A stretch of 64,000 nt of DNA from Bacillus inaquosorum KCTC 13429 (GCF_000332645.1 NZ_AMXN01000001.1:62001-126000); one strand, 5' to 3'. Positions 38,551 through 52,419 are shown, counted from the stretch's first letter. Numbers and translations: made by a program. The notes: generated by a model not told the origin, from the letters alone.

Positions 38551-39135
38551 ATGCCAAAACAATCATCGGGCAAATATGAAAAAATTCTGCAGGCCGCCAT
38601 TGAAGTCATTTCTGAAAAAGGTCTCGACAAGGCCTCTATTTCTGATATTGTCAAAAAGGCCGGCACTGCCCAAGGAACGTTCTATTTATATTTTTCATCT
38701 AAAAACGCCCTGATTCCGGCAATCGCAGAAAATCTTCTCACCCATACCCTGGATCAAATCAAAGGGAGACTGCATGGAGACGAAGGTTTTTGGACCGTTT
38801 TAGATATATTAATTGATGAGACATTTCTCATTACAGAACGCCATAAGGATATTATCGTCCTCTGTTACTCTGGGCTTGCGATCGACCACTCCATGGAAAA
38901 ATGGGAGACGATCTATCAGCCTTATTATTCCTGGCTCGAAAAAATCATCCATAAGGCGATTAAAAACCATGAGGTGACTGAAGGAATCAATGCGAAATGG
39001 ACAGCCAGAACGATTATCAACTTGGTCGAGAACACAGCTGAACGATTCTATATCGGATTTGAACAAGATGAAAATATTGAAGTGTTTAAAAAAGAAATCT
39101 TTACTTTCTTAAAACGAAGCTTAGGTACAGCTTAA
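38551..39135 (+). CDS. yvdT: TetR-family regulator YvdT
   Basis: A 194-residue TetR regulator. The N-terminal helix-turn-helix (residues 10-55) contains KASISDIVKKAGTAQGTFYLYF, and the C-terminal part is an all-helical ligand domain. ATG 38551 has AGGAGG eight bases upstream; the open frame extending back into yveA is not used. It lies directly before the SMR efflux pair yvdS-yvdR, which it probably represses. Confidence 0.9.
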   Translation: MPKQSSGKYEKILQAAIEVISEKGLDKASISDIVKKAGTAQGTFYLYFSSKNALIPAIAENLLTHTLDQIKGRLHGDEGFWTVLDILIDETFLITERHKDIIVLCYSGLAIDHSMEKWETIYQPYYSWLEKIIHKAIKNHEVTEGINAKWTARTIINLVENTAERFYIGFEQDENIEVFKKEIFTFLKRSLGTA

Positions 39136-39168
39136 AAAATGACTGGGTAACACCGCTCATTTTTTAAT
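39132..39168 (+). terminator. Terminator of yvdT
   Basis: TTAAAAAATGA and TCATTTTTTAA form an 11-pair stem whose loop has a small inner hairpin. It overlaps the yvdT stop codon. Confidence 0.65.
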
Positions 39169-39178
39169 GCCTTAAAAA

Positions 39179-39195
39179 TGACTGACGTTCATTCA
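39179..39195. promoter_or_regulatory. Second YvdT-type operator, upstream of yvdS
   Basis: TGACTGA-CGT-TCATTCA is an exact match to the TGAnTGA-N3-TCAnTCA pattern found over the yvdT promoter. It is 21 bases before the yvdS start. Confidence 0.6.
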
Positions 39196-39216
39196 CAAAA
39201 TAGAGAGGTGTTTCAT

Positions 39217-39552
39217 ATGAATTGGGTGCTTGTGTTTATTGCAGGTCTTTTAGAAGTTGTTTGGGCTTCCTCCCTTAAACATGCCGATTCGCTTATAGAT
39301 TGGATAATCATTTTTATCTTGATCGCAATCAGCTTTATACTGTTAATCCGCTCTTATCAAAAAATCCCGATGGCCGCGGCATACACTGTATTTGTCGGAA
39401 TCGGAACCGTCGGAACTTATATCACCGGAATTGTTTTGGGCGAATCCTTCTCAGCAGCGCAAATGTTCTTTTTAGTTATATTGCTGGCCGGTATTTTAGG
39501 AATGAAGCTATTTACGAAAGAAAGCACATCACAGCCGGGAGGTGGAAAATAA
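39217..39552 (+). CDS. yvdS: Small multidrug resistance (SMR) protein YvdS
   Basis: A 111-residue SMR-family protein with four helices. Helix 1 has the conserved membrane-embedded Glu13 (AGLLEVVWASSLKHA) needed for drug/proton exchange. Start ATG 39217 with GAGAGG upstream. Its stop shares one base with the yvdR start, typical of paired SMR genes whose products form a heterodimer. Confidence 0.92.
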   Translation: MNWVLVFIAGLLEVVWASSLKHADSLIDWIIIFILIAISFILLIRSYQKIPMAAAYTVFVGIGTVGTYITGIVLGESFSAAQMFFLVILLAGILGMKLFTKESTSQPGGGK

Positions 39553-39866
39553 TGGAATGGTTTTTATTAGTGGTTGCCGGCATTGAAGAAATTATAGCTG
39601 CGGTTGCCATGAAATATATAGACGGTACAAGAAAAAAATGGCCGATCATTGTGATGACTGTTGGTTTTGGCTTATCCTTTTACTGCCTTTCACAAGCGAT
39701 GCTGGCCCTGCCTGCCGGCGTCGCTTATGCCGTCTGGACCGGCATTGGCAGTATTGGCGTTTCGGCGGTCGGCGTCATCTGGTTTAAGGAGCGGTTTCAG
39801 CTGCCACAGCTGATTTCCCTTTGCCTTATCCTCGCCGGGGTCATCGGCCTGCGTCTTACGGCTTAA
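39552..39866 (+). CDS. yvdR: SMR protein YvdR, partner of YvdS
   Basis: A 104-residue four-helix SMR protein with Glu residues 10-11 in helix 1 (AGIEEIIAAVAMK). The ATG at 39552 has GGAGGTGG upstream inside yvdS. YvdS and YvdR have complementary charge patterns in loops, consistent with dual-topology heterodimers. Confidence 0.92.
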   Translation: MEWFLLVVAGIEEIIAAVAMKYIDGTRKKWPIIVMTVGFGLSFYCLSQAMLALPAGVAYAVWTGIGSIGVSAVGVIWFKERFQLPQLISLCLILAGVIGLRLTA

Positions 39867-39875
39867 TCATAAGAT

Positions 39876-39903
39876 AAGGGCATATACAGCTGTATATGCC
39901 CTT
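39876..39903. terminator. Bidirectional hairpin between yvdR and yvdQ
   Basis: A perfect 28-base palindrome with AAGGGCATATACAG as left arm. It lies between two converging genes. There is little T run on either side, so it may be a weak terminator. Confidence 0.6.
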
Positions 39904-39907
39904 GCCG

Positions 39908-40420
39908 TTAAGCGTCTTGATGTTTTTGAAGATGAAGCGGCGGCGGGATGAGCCAGCCTTTGTTTTTTAGCAGCCTTAAGTATTTTGCGCCGGTTGCCGC
40001 TTTAGATATATGGAATTGTCCAAACATCATGGCAATATCCTCACGAATTGACTGTCCCATAATTTTGCTGCATGTCACAAGACCTGCAGCATTTTGCGCT
40101 GCCGCAGAGGCCGCTACATCCGGATCAAGAAACCGCGCACCCGGCGGAATATCTTTAAGATCTGCAGCCGGCGGTTCAGGAGAAGCCGGCGGGAGCGCCA
40201 CACCGTTTTCTTTCAGGATCGCATTGACCTGTTTTATTTCATCTTGGCACTTCTCAATCGATTCACGAAGCAGCTTTTTCAGGTCGTCATCACCGACATG
40301 ATGCAATAACATCTGGTAATTGCCGACCATTTTATTGCCCGCCATCACATAACTCCACAAGCTGAATACCTCACCGTAATGCATCGGTTCATCTTGCGGA
40401 TTTCCGCTTAAAATACCCAT
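39908..40420 (-). CDS. yvdQ: DUF3231-family protein YvdQ
   Basis: A 170-residue protein related to DUF3231 (ferritin-like helical bundle, often found with spore-coat protein CotF-like domains). Helical segments surround a central proline/alanine-rich linker (LPPASPEPPAADL). The start is ATG 40420, with AAGGAGG eight bases upstream; an ATG two codons earlier touches the ribosome site. Function is unknown. It stands alone between the SMR pair and tRNA-Arg. Confidence 0.85.
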   Translation of the reverse strand: MGILSGNPQDEPMHYGEVFSLWSYVMAGNKMVGNYQMLLHHVGDDDLKKLLRESIEKCQDEIKQVNAILKENGVALPPASPEPPAADLKDIPPGARFLDPDVAASAAAQNAAGLVTCSKIMGQSIREDIAMMFGQFHISKAATGAKYLRLLKNKGWLIPPPLHLQKHQDA

Positions 40421-40513
40421 GTTCATCCTCCTTACAGATTCAATATCGCACATCTCATAACGTGCCCGGCTGGAGGAAAATTTATGTTCCGATGAGAAAG
40501 ATTTTTGAAACAA

Positions 40514-40554
40514 AACAAAAAAGACAAGATCGGCAATGCCAAACCCTTGTCTTT
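40514..40554 (-). terminator. Terminator of tRNA-Arg
   Basis: Minus-strand AAAGACAAG and CTTGTCTTT form a nine-pair stem with an inner GGCA/TGCC, followed by six T, just downstream of the tRNA. Confidence 0.85.
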
Positions 40555-40571
40555 CCTGTTGTTCTATTGGA

Positions 40572-40647
40572 CGCGCTCGGAGGGATTCGAACCCCCGACA
40601 GACGTGGTACCGGAAACCACCGCTCTATCCAACTGAGCTACGAGCGC
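40572..40647 (-). tRNA. trnQ-Arg: tRNA-Arg (anticodon CCG), trnQ
   Basis: Minus-strand cloverleaf: acceptor stem GCGCTCG/CGAGCGC, D-arm GCTCAGTTGGATAGAGC, anticodon arm GTGGT-TTCCGGT-ACCAC with CCG in the loop centre, and T-arm with TTCGAAT. After the discriminator G the genome reads TCCA, so CCA is not encoded directly at the end and must be added. Lone tRNA gene with its own terminator. Confidence 0.95.
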
Positions 40648-40779
40648 ATATTGACTGCGTTATAAGAACGTCAGCTCAACTAATTATACGATAATTCCAT
40701 TCAAATAACAACCCTCTATTTCAAGAGCGGTTTTTTTAAAACAGACACATCATCTGATTTGGCAATCTGACATATGATG

Positions 40780-40806
40780 GTTTGAACCCCTGTATTTTTG
40801 GGGAAA
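40780..40806 (+). promoter_or_regulatory. SigmaB promoter of clpP
   Basis: GTTTGA (40780-40785) and GGGGAA (40800-40805) 14 bases apart fit the sigmaB consensus. clpP is a known sigmaB-dependent stress gene. Confidence 0.6.
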
Positions 40807-40848
40807 ATGGGAAAAAGAGACGACTTTGCATATCCAGCCAGCTTTTTG

Positions 40849-40878
40849 TTTGACCTTTATTGACCAAAAATGTATCAT
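40849..40878 (+). promoter_or_regulatory. clpP sigmaA promoter and CtsR box
   Basis: TTTGACCTTTATTGACC (40849-40865) is a near-perfect CtsR heptad repeat. The first heptad also supplies a -35 (TTTGAC) for TATCAT at 40873-40878, 18 bases apart; a second option is TTGACC with TACATA. CtsR would repress clpP until heat or protein stress. Confidence 0.8.
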
Positions 40879-40917
40879 GTAACTACATACTTACCTAAAA
40901 GGTGAAGGAGGAGCATT

Positions 40918-41514
40918 ATGAATTTAATACCTACAGTCATTGAACAAACGAACCGCGGGGAAAGAGCGTATGACATTTATTCTCGTCTATTAAAGGATCG
41001 TATCATCATGCTTGGATCTGCGATTGATGACAACGTTGCGAACTCCATCGTGTCACAGCTTTTATTCTTAGAAGCAGAAGACCCTGAAAAAGATATTTCT
41101 ATTTACATCAACAGCCCGGGCGGCTCTATCACAGCCGGTATGGCGATCTATGATACCATGCAGTTTATTAAGCCGAAGGTATCTACAATTTGTATCGGTA
41201 TGGCTGCATCAATGGGCGCGTTCCTGCTTGCTGCCGGCGAAAAAGGCAAACGCTATGCGCTTCCAAACAGTGAAGTCATGATTCACCAGCCTCTTGGCGG
41301 TGCGCAAGGTCAGGCGACAGAAATTGAAATTGCCGCGAAACGCATTCTCTTGCTTCGCGACAAATTAAACAAAGTCCTTGCTGAACGTACTGGCCAGCCG
41401 CTTGAAGTGATCGAACGCGACACAGACCGCGATAACTTCAAGTCTGCTGAAGAAGCGCTTGAATACGGCCTGATTGACAAAATCCTGACTCGCAACACAG
41501 AAGAACAAAAGTAA
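40918..41514 (+). CDS. clpP: ATP-dependent Clp protease proteolytic subunit
   Basis: A 198-residue serine protease forming the double-heptamer chamber used by ClpC, ClpE and ClpX. The triad is Ser98 (GMAASMGA), His123 (MIHQP) and Asp172 (RDTDRDNF). It is full length with a perfect AAGGAGG. It has stress promoters upstream and a terminator after the stop. Confidence 0.98.
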   Translation: MNLIPTVIEQTNRGERAYDIYSRLLKDRIIMLGSAIDDNVANSIVSQLLFLEAEDPEKDISIYINSPGGSITAGMAIYDTMQFIKPKVSTICIGMAASMGAFLLAAGEKGKRYALPNSEVMIHQPLGGAQGQATEIEIAAKRILLLRDKLNKVLAERTGQPLEVIERDTDRDNFKSAEEALEYGLIDKILTRNTEEQK

Positions 41515-41522
41515 TACTGCGT

Positions 41523-41556
41523 AACCTGCAAGAGCGATGTCTCTTGCAGGTTTTTT
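41523..41556. terminator. Terminator of clpP, also facing pgcM
   Basis: AACCTGCAAGAG and CTCTTGCAGGTT form a 12-pair stem with a 6-base loop and T run on the plus strand. A minus-strand run of A/T is poorer, so it is mainly a clpP terminator. Confidence 0.9.
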
Positions 41557-41586
41557 CATTTGAAGGAATTCATTCTCTAACGATTC

Positions 41587-46186
<4,600 letters not shown>

Positions 46187-46209
<23 letters not shown>

Positions 46210-47071
46210 AATTTCCTCCCGAATGTAAGTTTCCATTATAACGGCGGGTTTTGGCCAAATATCTAAATGCAAAAGAGATCATCAAAGTGACGCCACACGA
46301 ATGGATCATCAATACAGTGATCAAGTCAAAATGAACCATACCGATAGCAGCTGCCGCGCATGCCGGCAGTGCCGAGGCGCAAATCGCCGTAGATGCTGCT
46401 TCCTTGAATGACGCAATAGAGATCATGTTTGATCGTTTTGTGATCCAGATGCCACCCGCAATAACAGCCGTTAAAAAAAGCTGGATCATAAAGATTACCG
46501 CATATGCCAGCATCATGATCATCGGCTTATACTGTGCCAACCACAATTTGTCGATCAAAACCTCTACATCATGGACGTTCGGTTCCTTAAGCTCAGCCTC
46601 CAATTTCCCATAGCCAACAGAAAACCCCGTTCCGTTTTGATCGGTGATCACCAGTTGATCAGATTGAAATACGATAGCGTTATCATATCCAGTTACTTTC
46701 AACCGCCCATTTTCACCGCTTGTCTGATATTCATGCTTCATATCGACAGCCATCAAATTCTGCTCATCTTCCATTCGATCAGAGCTCTTCCCGCCCGTCA
46801 GTTTTCCGTTTCTGATTTTAAAGCCTTGTAATTGATCAGCAAATGTATCATTAACCTTTTGAAAAGCTGATGGCATGAAAGATGTAACACTGAAGCGATC
46901 CATTTTCATAAACGAAACCGTCAACGGCGCCATCAGGGAGGCCGTCAAAAACATAAAGAGAAAGGAGAGCTGCAGCCAGCTGAATGTATTCCCGTAACGG
47001 CAAACACCAGATGGGGATGCAGCCGCTTTCAGGCAGCGGATAATAAAGCTTTCATTTTGCAGATTCTTCAT
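46187..47071 (-). CDS. yvdJ: Membrane protein YvdJ (DUF1189)
   Basis: A 294-residue DUF1189-family membrane protein. One helix lies near residues 30-50, then an extracellular domain to about 175, then three helices and a basic C-terminal tail. Its place in the maltodextrin operon suggests a role in uptake or regulation, but the function is unknown to me. A symbol malA was once used. AAAGGGG precedes the ATG, 4 bases after mdxG. Confidence 0.85.
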
Positions 47072-47075
47072 CGAA

Positions 47076-47912
47076 TTACCCCTTTGTTCCGCCGGCTGTC
47101 AGCCCGGACACAAAGTTCTTTTGGAGAATAAAGAACAAGACGCATATCGGCAGTGCAGCCAATATAGCTCCGGCCGCAAACAGGGCGACTTTTTGCTGCT
47201 GCGGATTTGAAATGAAGGACTGCAATCCTACAGCGATGGTCAGCCTTTCCGGTGAACGAAGCAAAAACTTTGCCAGCAAATAGTCGCCGAACGGAGCCAT
47301 AAACGCCCAAAGCGCTTGTACCGCAAGCATCGGCTTAACAAGCGGCAGAACAATGGAAGCGAAAATCCTCAGATGTCCCGCCCCGTCAATTCGCGCAGCT
47401 TCATCAATTTCTCTCGGCACAGTATCAAAATAACCTTTCATCAGCCACGTGTTCATCGGAATTCCGCCGCCGATATAGATCGCTGTCAAAAACCAGTATT
47501 GATCAAGTGCGCCTATCAGCATTGCCAGAACGTAAAAAGCAGTCAGCGCTGCCATCGTCGGCACCATTTGAATGATTAAAAAGAATACCAGGCTCTTTTT
47601 TCGGCCTGCAAACCGATAGCGGCTGTACGTATACCCGGCAAGCGTCACAATCATAACCTGCAATACCATGACCGATAGCGCAATGACAAGTGTATTGCCG
47701 TACCAATGAAGATAAAGTGTCTCATCAAATAGCCGCTTAAAATGATCCAAAGTCCAAGAACCCGAAAAATCAAGCTGAAAAGCCGTTGCATTTCCGACAC
47801 GGAAAGCGGATGATGCCGTAATCAGCAACGGATATATAATGACAATACTTAACAGCGTCAAAAATAAATAGGTACAGATTCTATTAAGCATTCTGGCAGT
47901 TCTCACATTCAC
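47076..47912 (-). CDS. mdxG: Maltodextrin ABC transporter permease, MalG type
   Basis: A 278-residue permease with six helices and an EAA loop ([14 protein letters not shown]). It forms the membrane channel with MdxF. GTG start at 47912 with GGAGG eight bases upstream, directly abutting the mdxF stop codon. C-terminal [12 protein letters not shown] is the same as in GanQ. Confidence 0.94.
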   Translation of the reverse strand: MNVRTARMLNRICTYLFLTLLSIVIIYPLLITASSAFRVGNATAFQLDFSGSWTLDHFKRLFDETLYLHWYGNTLVIALSVMVLQVMIVTLAGYTYSRYRFAGRKKSLVFFLIIQMVPTMAALTAFYVLAMLIGALDQYWFLTAIYIGGGIPMNTWLMKGYFDTVPREIDEAARIDGAGHLRIFASIVLPLVKPMLAVQALWAFMAPFGDYLLAKFLLRSPERLTIAVGLQSFISNPQQQKVALFAAGAILAALPICVLFFILQKNFVSGLTAGGTKG

Positions 47913-49220
47913 CTACATAACCTCCTCATTGCCAAAAGCATTCGATTTTTTAAAAGCAATCAGGGAAATTCCAATGACAATGAAAGAAATTAACAGTGTA
48001 ACAGCTGCGGCAACGGAATATTGCGGTGATGTGCCTGTTGTCAGTTTATAAATCCACGAAATTAAGATATCTGTCGACCCGGCCCCAGCTCCTGCGCTGC
48101 CTGGTCCTCCCTCATTAAATAAATAGATGATCGTGAAATTATTGAAATTAAACGTATACTGAGTAATCATTACGGGTGCTGTCGCAAATAAAATCATTGG
48201 AAATGTAATATGCCGAAAACGCTGAATAAAAGTAGCCCCGTCAATCTTTGCCGCTTCATACAGTTCACCTGGAATGGCCTGAAGCACTCCCGTTACCATG
48301 ACATAAATATATGGAAATCCGAGCCAAGTCTGAATCATAATGAGGGCTGTCTTTGTCCAGAAAGGATCGGTCTTCCACGCGATCGCCGGCAGCTCTACGA
48401 ACGGCAGGTGATTTAATAATGGAATCACCTGTGCATTCATCGCCCCTATGCTGTCGTTAAACATGTTGGAAAAACTCATGATTGTAATAAAAGCCGGAAC
48501 AGCCCATGGAAATAAGAAAATCATTCGAAATATCCGCTTGCCCTTTATAAAATCCTGATTGACGAAAAGTGCCGTCACGATACCCAAAATGATTTGCAGC
48601 GTTGTTGCACAGATTGTCCAGATAATTGTCCAGCCCAGTACATTCATAAATGTTTCACGATAGGAGCCAAGGAAAAAAATATTCAAGAAATTTTTAAAAC
48701 CGACCCAGTCAATCAGACTATTAGGCGGAATATGATAAAAATCATAGTTTGTTAATGCAACAAACAGAGTCACCAAAACCGGAAAAATAATCACAAACAC
48801 CATCATGATATATGCCGGCAGTGTAAATAAATATGGAAACCCTTTATCACCCGCATGACAGATCATATCCTTGGCCGTTGTATTGACCTCCAAACCCGCC
48901 GCTTTCATAGCGGCGGTCTTACGCGAATCATGAATATTAAAGATATAGAACATGAGGAAAATCAGCGTCACGATCAATTGCAGCGTGCCTTCAATCAGCA
49001 TAAACAGTGAGTGGTCTTCACCGGGAACACTTCCCAAGGTCATCAATCCGGTTAGCGCTTGAATGCCGAAAACGCTTAATTCAAGAGCAAACAAACCCGT
49101 GATGACAAGAAACAAGATCCCCTTTGAAAACTGCTGATTCGCAATCTGCCCAACTCCTGGAATGATCGATAAAAGCCCTGCCTTTCGTTTTTGCTTTGCA
49201 AGTGTGTGGTGTGTATTCAT
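47913..49220 (-). CDS. mdxF: Maltodextrin ABC transporter permease, MalF type
   Basis: A 435-residue permease with an N-terminal helical pair and a MalF core; the EAA loop is LYEAAKIDGATF. It is clearly paralogous to GanP, sharing PWAVPAFITI-type and QYTFNFNNFTIIYLFN segments. Partner of MdxG and the lipoprotein MdxE. No ATPase is encoded here; MsmX from elsewhere is the likely energiser. Confidence 0.94.
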   Translation of the reverse strand: MNTHHTLAKQKRKAGLLSIIPGVGQIANQQFSKGILFLVITGLFALELSVFGIQALTGLMTLGSVPGEDHSLFMLIEGTLQLIVTLIFLMFYIFNIHDSRKTAAMKAAGLEVNTTAKDMICHAGDKGFPYLFTLPAYIMMVFVIIFPVLVTLFVALTNYDFYHIPPNSLIDWVGFKNFLNIFFLGSYRETFMNVLGWTIIWTICATTLQIILGIVTALFVNQDFIKGKRIFRMIFLFPWAVPAFITIMSFSNMFNDSIGAMNAQVIPLLNHLPFVELPAIAWKTDPFWTKTALIMIQTWLGFPYIYVMVTGVLQAIPGELYEAAKIDGATFIQRFRHITFPMILFATAPVMITQYTFNFNNFTIIYLFNEGGPGSAGAGAGSTDILISWIYKLTTGTSPQYSVAAAVTLLISFIVIGISLIAFKKSNAFGNEEVM

Positions 49221-49255
49221 TTTTTCGCCCTCTATTCTTCCGGACGCCCGCCGTT

Positions 49256-50509
49256 TTATTTCACATACTTTTCTTTGATATTGTCCTTTATGACATTTAC
49301 AGCATCATTCGCTGATGTTTGCGCCGCTTTTTTTCCTGAAACCGCATCAAAAATCAAACTTTCCGCTCCCGTCCATACTTCAGCCATTTCCGGAATATTC
49401 GGAGTCGGTGTCGCTGTTTCATATTGTTTAATCACAGCTGACGTCAGCTCATTTTTTTGCTCATCCGCTTTCTTCCTTGCAGCTGTATTGGCCGGAACTT
49501 CGTTTGTATCCTCATAAAAAGCGTAAGCATTGGCATCATTTGTAGCATACTCAAGCCATTTTTCAGCCAGTTCGGGTTCTTTTGTATATTTTGAAGCAAC
49601 CCAGCCCTTGCCGCCGGCAAAAGGAGCATATTCTTCTCCATTTGGCAATGTCGGAATAGGAGCCGCTCCGTAGTTCAATTTAGCCTCTTTATAGTTGGCA
49701 GCTGACCAAGGTCCGCCGATGATCGCACCCGCTTTGCCGTCTAAAAACATCTGCTGAATAAAATCGTCAGCGCTTGAATTGTCTTGCATGCCTTTTGGCC
49801 AATAGGTTTTAAACCATTTCTCCGCATATTTCACCGCTTCTACAGCCCCTTTATTGTTCAGGCCGATGTCTCCAGAATCTGTTCCGTTTTTTCCAAATAC
49901 ATATCCGCCGTAACCGGCCAACAAACCGTACGACATATAAAAGTCAGTCCATTTCGCTAAAAAGCCGGTTGATTTTCCTTTTTCCGAAGCAAACGCAAAT
50001 CGGGAATCCTCTGTTAATTTTTCAAGATCTTTAAATGTTTTTGGTGCTGTTTGTAAGAGATCTTTGTTGTAATACAAAACAAGTGTTTCAATGACTAGCG
50101 GCATACCATACACCTTGCCGTCAACCGTTACCTGCTGCATTTCTTTATCGCCAAAACTATTTGTATTAGATGGCTTAATTTCAAGTAAATGTCCTTGCTG
50201 GCCCAAACCGCCGATCCGGTCGTACGCTGCAAGCATAACATCAGGTGCATTACCTGCCGGGCCATCAAGAGGAAGCGCTTCCAATTGCTCGAACATTTGC
50301 TTTTCAACAATTTTTATTGTGACATCATTCTCTTTTTCGAACTTTGCTTTTATGCTTTCAATGGATTCTTTATAGGTTTCTTCGACAGACACAGTCAGTA
50401 CTTTTTTGCCATCAGAGCTTGCCGGATCTTTTGAATTTGAACAGGCGGCGAGACCGAATGTTAGGACTGATGCCGCCAATAAAGCGAACCCCTTTTTAAA
50501 AAGGATCAT
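49256..50509 (-). CDS. mdxE: Maltodextrin-binding lipoprotein
   Basis: A 417-residue solute-binding protein with N-terminal MILFKKGFALLA, a hydrophobic run and the lipobox LAACSNS, so Cys23 would be lipidated. It has the DGPAGNAPDVM and GGPWSA segments of the maltose-binding family. GGGGG precedes the ATG. Its own promoter, cre and MdxR operator lie in the 94-base gap after mdxD. Confidence 0.94.
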   Translation of the reverse strand: MILFKKGFALLAASVLTFGLAACSNSKDPASSDGKKVLTVSVEETYKESIESIKAKFEKENDVTIKIVEKQMFEQLEALPLDGPAGNAPDVMLAAYDRIGGLGQQGHLLEIKPSNTNSFGDKEMQQVTVDGKVYGMPLVIETLVLYYNKDLLQTAPKTFKDLEKLTEDSRFAFASEKGKSTGFLAKWTDFYMSYGLLAGYGGYVFGKNGTDSGDIGLNNKGAVEAVKYAEKWFKTYWPKGMQDNSSADDFIQQMFLDGKAGAIIGGPWSAANYKEAKLNYGAAPIPTLPNGEEYAPFAGGKGWVASKYTKEPELAEKWLEYATNDANAYAFYEDTNEVPANTAARKKADEQKNELTSAVIKQYETATPTPNIPEMAEVWTGAESLIFDAVSGKKAAQTSANDAVNVIKDNIKEKYVK

Positions 50510-50543
50510 CTCTTTTCCCCCTTCTATTTATGAATCTATAACA

Positions 50544-50573
50544 ATTGTATGGGTCTATAGAAAGCGGTTACAA
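50544..50573 (-). promoter_or_regulatory. mdxE promoter with cre site in the spacer
   Basis: Minus-strand TTGTAA (50568-50573) and TACAAT (50544-50549) are 18 bases apart. The cre AGAAAGCGGTTACA (50559-50572) matches TGWAANCGNTNWCA except at its first base and lies across the -35 and spacer, so CcpA should compete with polymerase. Confidence 0.7.
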
Positions 50574-50585
50574 CATCTTTTGATT

Positions 50586-50599
50586 TGTTACCGATAACA
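50586..50599. promoter_or_regulatory. MdxR operator upstream of mdxE
   Basis: TGTTACCGATAACA is a near-perfect LacI-type palindrome. The identical sequence occurs at 52461-52474 before mdxD. Its position upstream of the -35 suits activation as well as repression; MdxR is described as an activator of mdxE-type promoters. Confidence 0.7.
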
Positions 50600-50603
50600 G
50601 AAT

Positions 50604-52370
50604 TTAAACAGGGGCGGCAGCACCCAAAATAAAAAATTCTCCCGGCTGAACGGCAATCACATCGCTATGATGGAGCGGCTGCTCTGTCCATACATCGTAG
50701 ATTTTCTTATTCCTTTCAATATTCAAATCCCGTAAACTGACAAGTTGAGCCGCATCCCCCTGATTAAAGAAATAAATCAGTGTTTTTTCATCAAGAGTCC
50801 GTGAAAAACTAATAAAGTTGTTTTGGTCATCCAGCAGATTCCACTCAAGATTTCCCTCAGTCAATAAAGTGTTTTCCTGTTTGCGTAAAGCAATTAACCG
50901 TTTCATAAATAGAAGCATTTCTTGATTTTGCTTTTCTTTTTCCCAAACCATACATTTCCGGCATAAAGGATCATTTTCGCCGTCCAGCCCGATTTCTGTT
51001 CCGTAATAGATGCATGGTGAACCTGTCTGGGCAAACATAAAGGCCAGCAAAGCGCGTGCTTTTTTCTCGTCATTGCGGCATCTGGTCAAAAGGCGTTTTG
51101 TATCATGGCTGTCCAGTAAATTAAACATCACCTCATTGACCTGCTTCATCCCATTCATCAAATGTGCATTTACACGGTGGGCCATACGCGAGGCTGGAAT
51201 CGCCCGGTCAGCAAAATATTCAATCATAGGCTCTGTAAAAGGATAATTCATCACCGCATGAAATTCATCTCCTCTAAGCCAAGGTTCGGCAGAATGCCAG
51301 ATCTCTCCTAAAATATAAAGGTCAGGCTTTTCAGCTGATACGGCTTGCCTAAATGTCTTCCAAAAAGCGTGATCCACTTCATTGGCCACATCCAAACGCC
51401 AGCCGTCAATGTCAAATTCGCGAATCCAGTACAAAGCAATATCAAGCAAATATCTCTGTACTTCGGGATTAGCCGTATTTAGCTTCGGCATATCAGGTGT
51501 AAACGCAAACCTATCATAATTGCCTTCTTTGACAGGAAAAGAGTGAATATGGAACCAATCTTTATAGCGGGATTGAGCTCCGTTTTTCACAACATCCTGC
51601 CACTGCGGAGAAGCGCTGCCTATATGATTAAAAACAGCATCAAGCATAATTCTCATCCCCCGCTGATGAAGCTGGCTGACCAATGTGCGAAAAAGCTCCG
51701 GATCTCCAAAATGCGGATCAATGGAATAGTAGTCCAGCGTGTCGTATTTATGATTAGAAGGCGCGGAAAAGATCGGAGTTACATAAATTCCGTTCACCCC
51801 TAAATCCTCTAAATAATCAAGCTTGTCAACAATTCCTTGCAAATCTCCTCCAAAAAAATCATTGACGTCCGGATCCTTGCTCCCCCACGGCAATACATTC
51901 TCCGGCGATAAGTCTTCTCTTCCATTAGCAAAACGCTCCGGAAAAATTTGATACCAAACCGTTGATTTGACCCACTCAGGCGCTTGGAATGTATCGGCCT
52001 CGTGAACAAATGGAAGTTTAAAATAATAATGGATCGTCTCCAGCGTTTTTTCGTTATAAGGGCATACACCTGAACTTCCGAAAAAGATGTCTTCCTGATG
52101 GTCTGTTACAACAAACGCATATTGCAAACGCCTAAATGGCGGCACCACTTCAGCAAACCAATAATCATGCATTTCTGTTGCGGCAATTTTCCTCATCGGC
52201 AGCTCGTTTGCCGACCACCTGCCGTCATTGTACTCATAGGGATCACCCCAAATGAATCGAATGTGGTCTGCATCACCTTTTTTCGTCCGAATCTTGATAT
52301 GCACTGTCCGCCCGTCATAAGAATAAGCATCAGAACTGAACGGCTGATGATGAATCGCTGCATATTCCAT
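50604..52370 (-). CDS. mdxD: Maltogenic amylase / neopullulanase (GH13)
   Basis: A 588-residue GH13 enzyme of the cyclomaltodextrinase-maltogenic amylase group. It has an N-terminal beta-sandwich (residues 1-120), the nucleophile in DGWRLDVAN, the acid/base in LGEIWHS and the third Asp in LLDSHDTKR. It degrades maltodextrins and cyclodextrins. ATG 52370 is used because GGGGGA is then properly spaced; the ATG one codon earlier is too close. Confidence 0.94.
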   Translation of the reverse strand: MEYAAIHHQPFSSDAYSYDGRTVHIKIRTKKGDADHIRFIWGDPYEYNDGRWSANELPMRKIAATEMHDYWFAEVVPPFRRLQYAFVVTDHQEDIFFGSSGVCPYNEKTLETIHYYFKLPFVHEADTFQAPEWVKSTVWYQIFPERFANGREDLSPENVLPWGSKDPDVNDFFGGDLQGIVDKLDYLEDLGVNGIYVTPIFSAPSNHKYDTLDYYSIDPHFGDPELFRTLVSQLHQRGMRIMLDAVFNHIGSASPQWQDVVKNGAQSRYKDWFHIHSFPVKEGNYDRFAFTPDMPKLNTANPEVQRYLLDIALYWIREFDIDGWRLDVANEVDHAFWKTFRQAVSAEKPDLYILGEIWHSAEPWLRGDEFHAVMNYPFTEPMIEYFADRAIPASRMAHRVNAHLMNGMKQVNEVMFNLLDSHDTKRLLTRCRNDEKKARALLAFMFAQTGSPCIYYGTEIGLDGENDPLCRKCMVWEKEKQNQEMLLFMKRLIALRKQENTLLTEGNLEWNLLDDQNNFISFSRTLDEKTLIYFFNQGDAAQLVSLRDLNIERNKKIYDVWTEQPLHHSDVIAVQPGEFFILGAAAPV

Positions 52371-52419
52371 CATGTCTCCCCCTTTGATTTCCGTTTTATA
52401 TAGGCCGGCTCTTAGTTTG

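Noticed and set aside
40094..40309. Arginine-rich frame opposite yvdQ
   Set aside because: Composition is that of an antisense read of a proline/alanine-rich region; no ribosome site.
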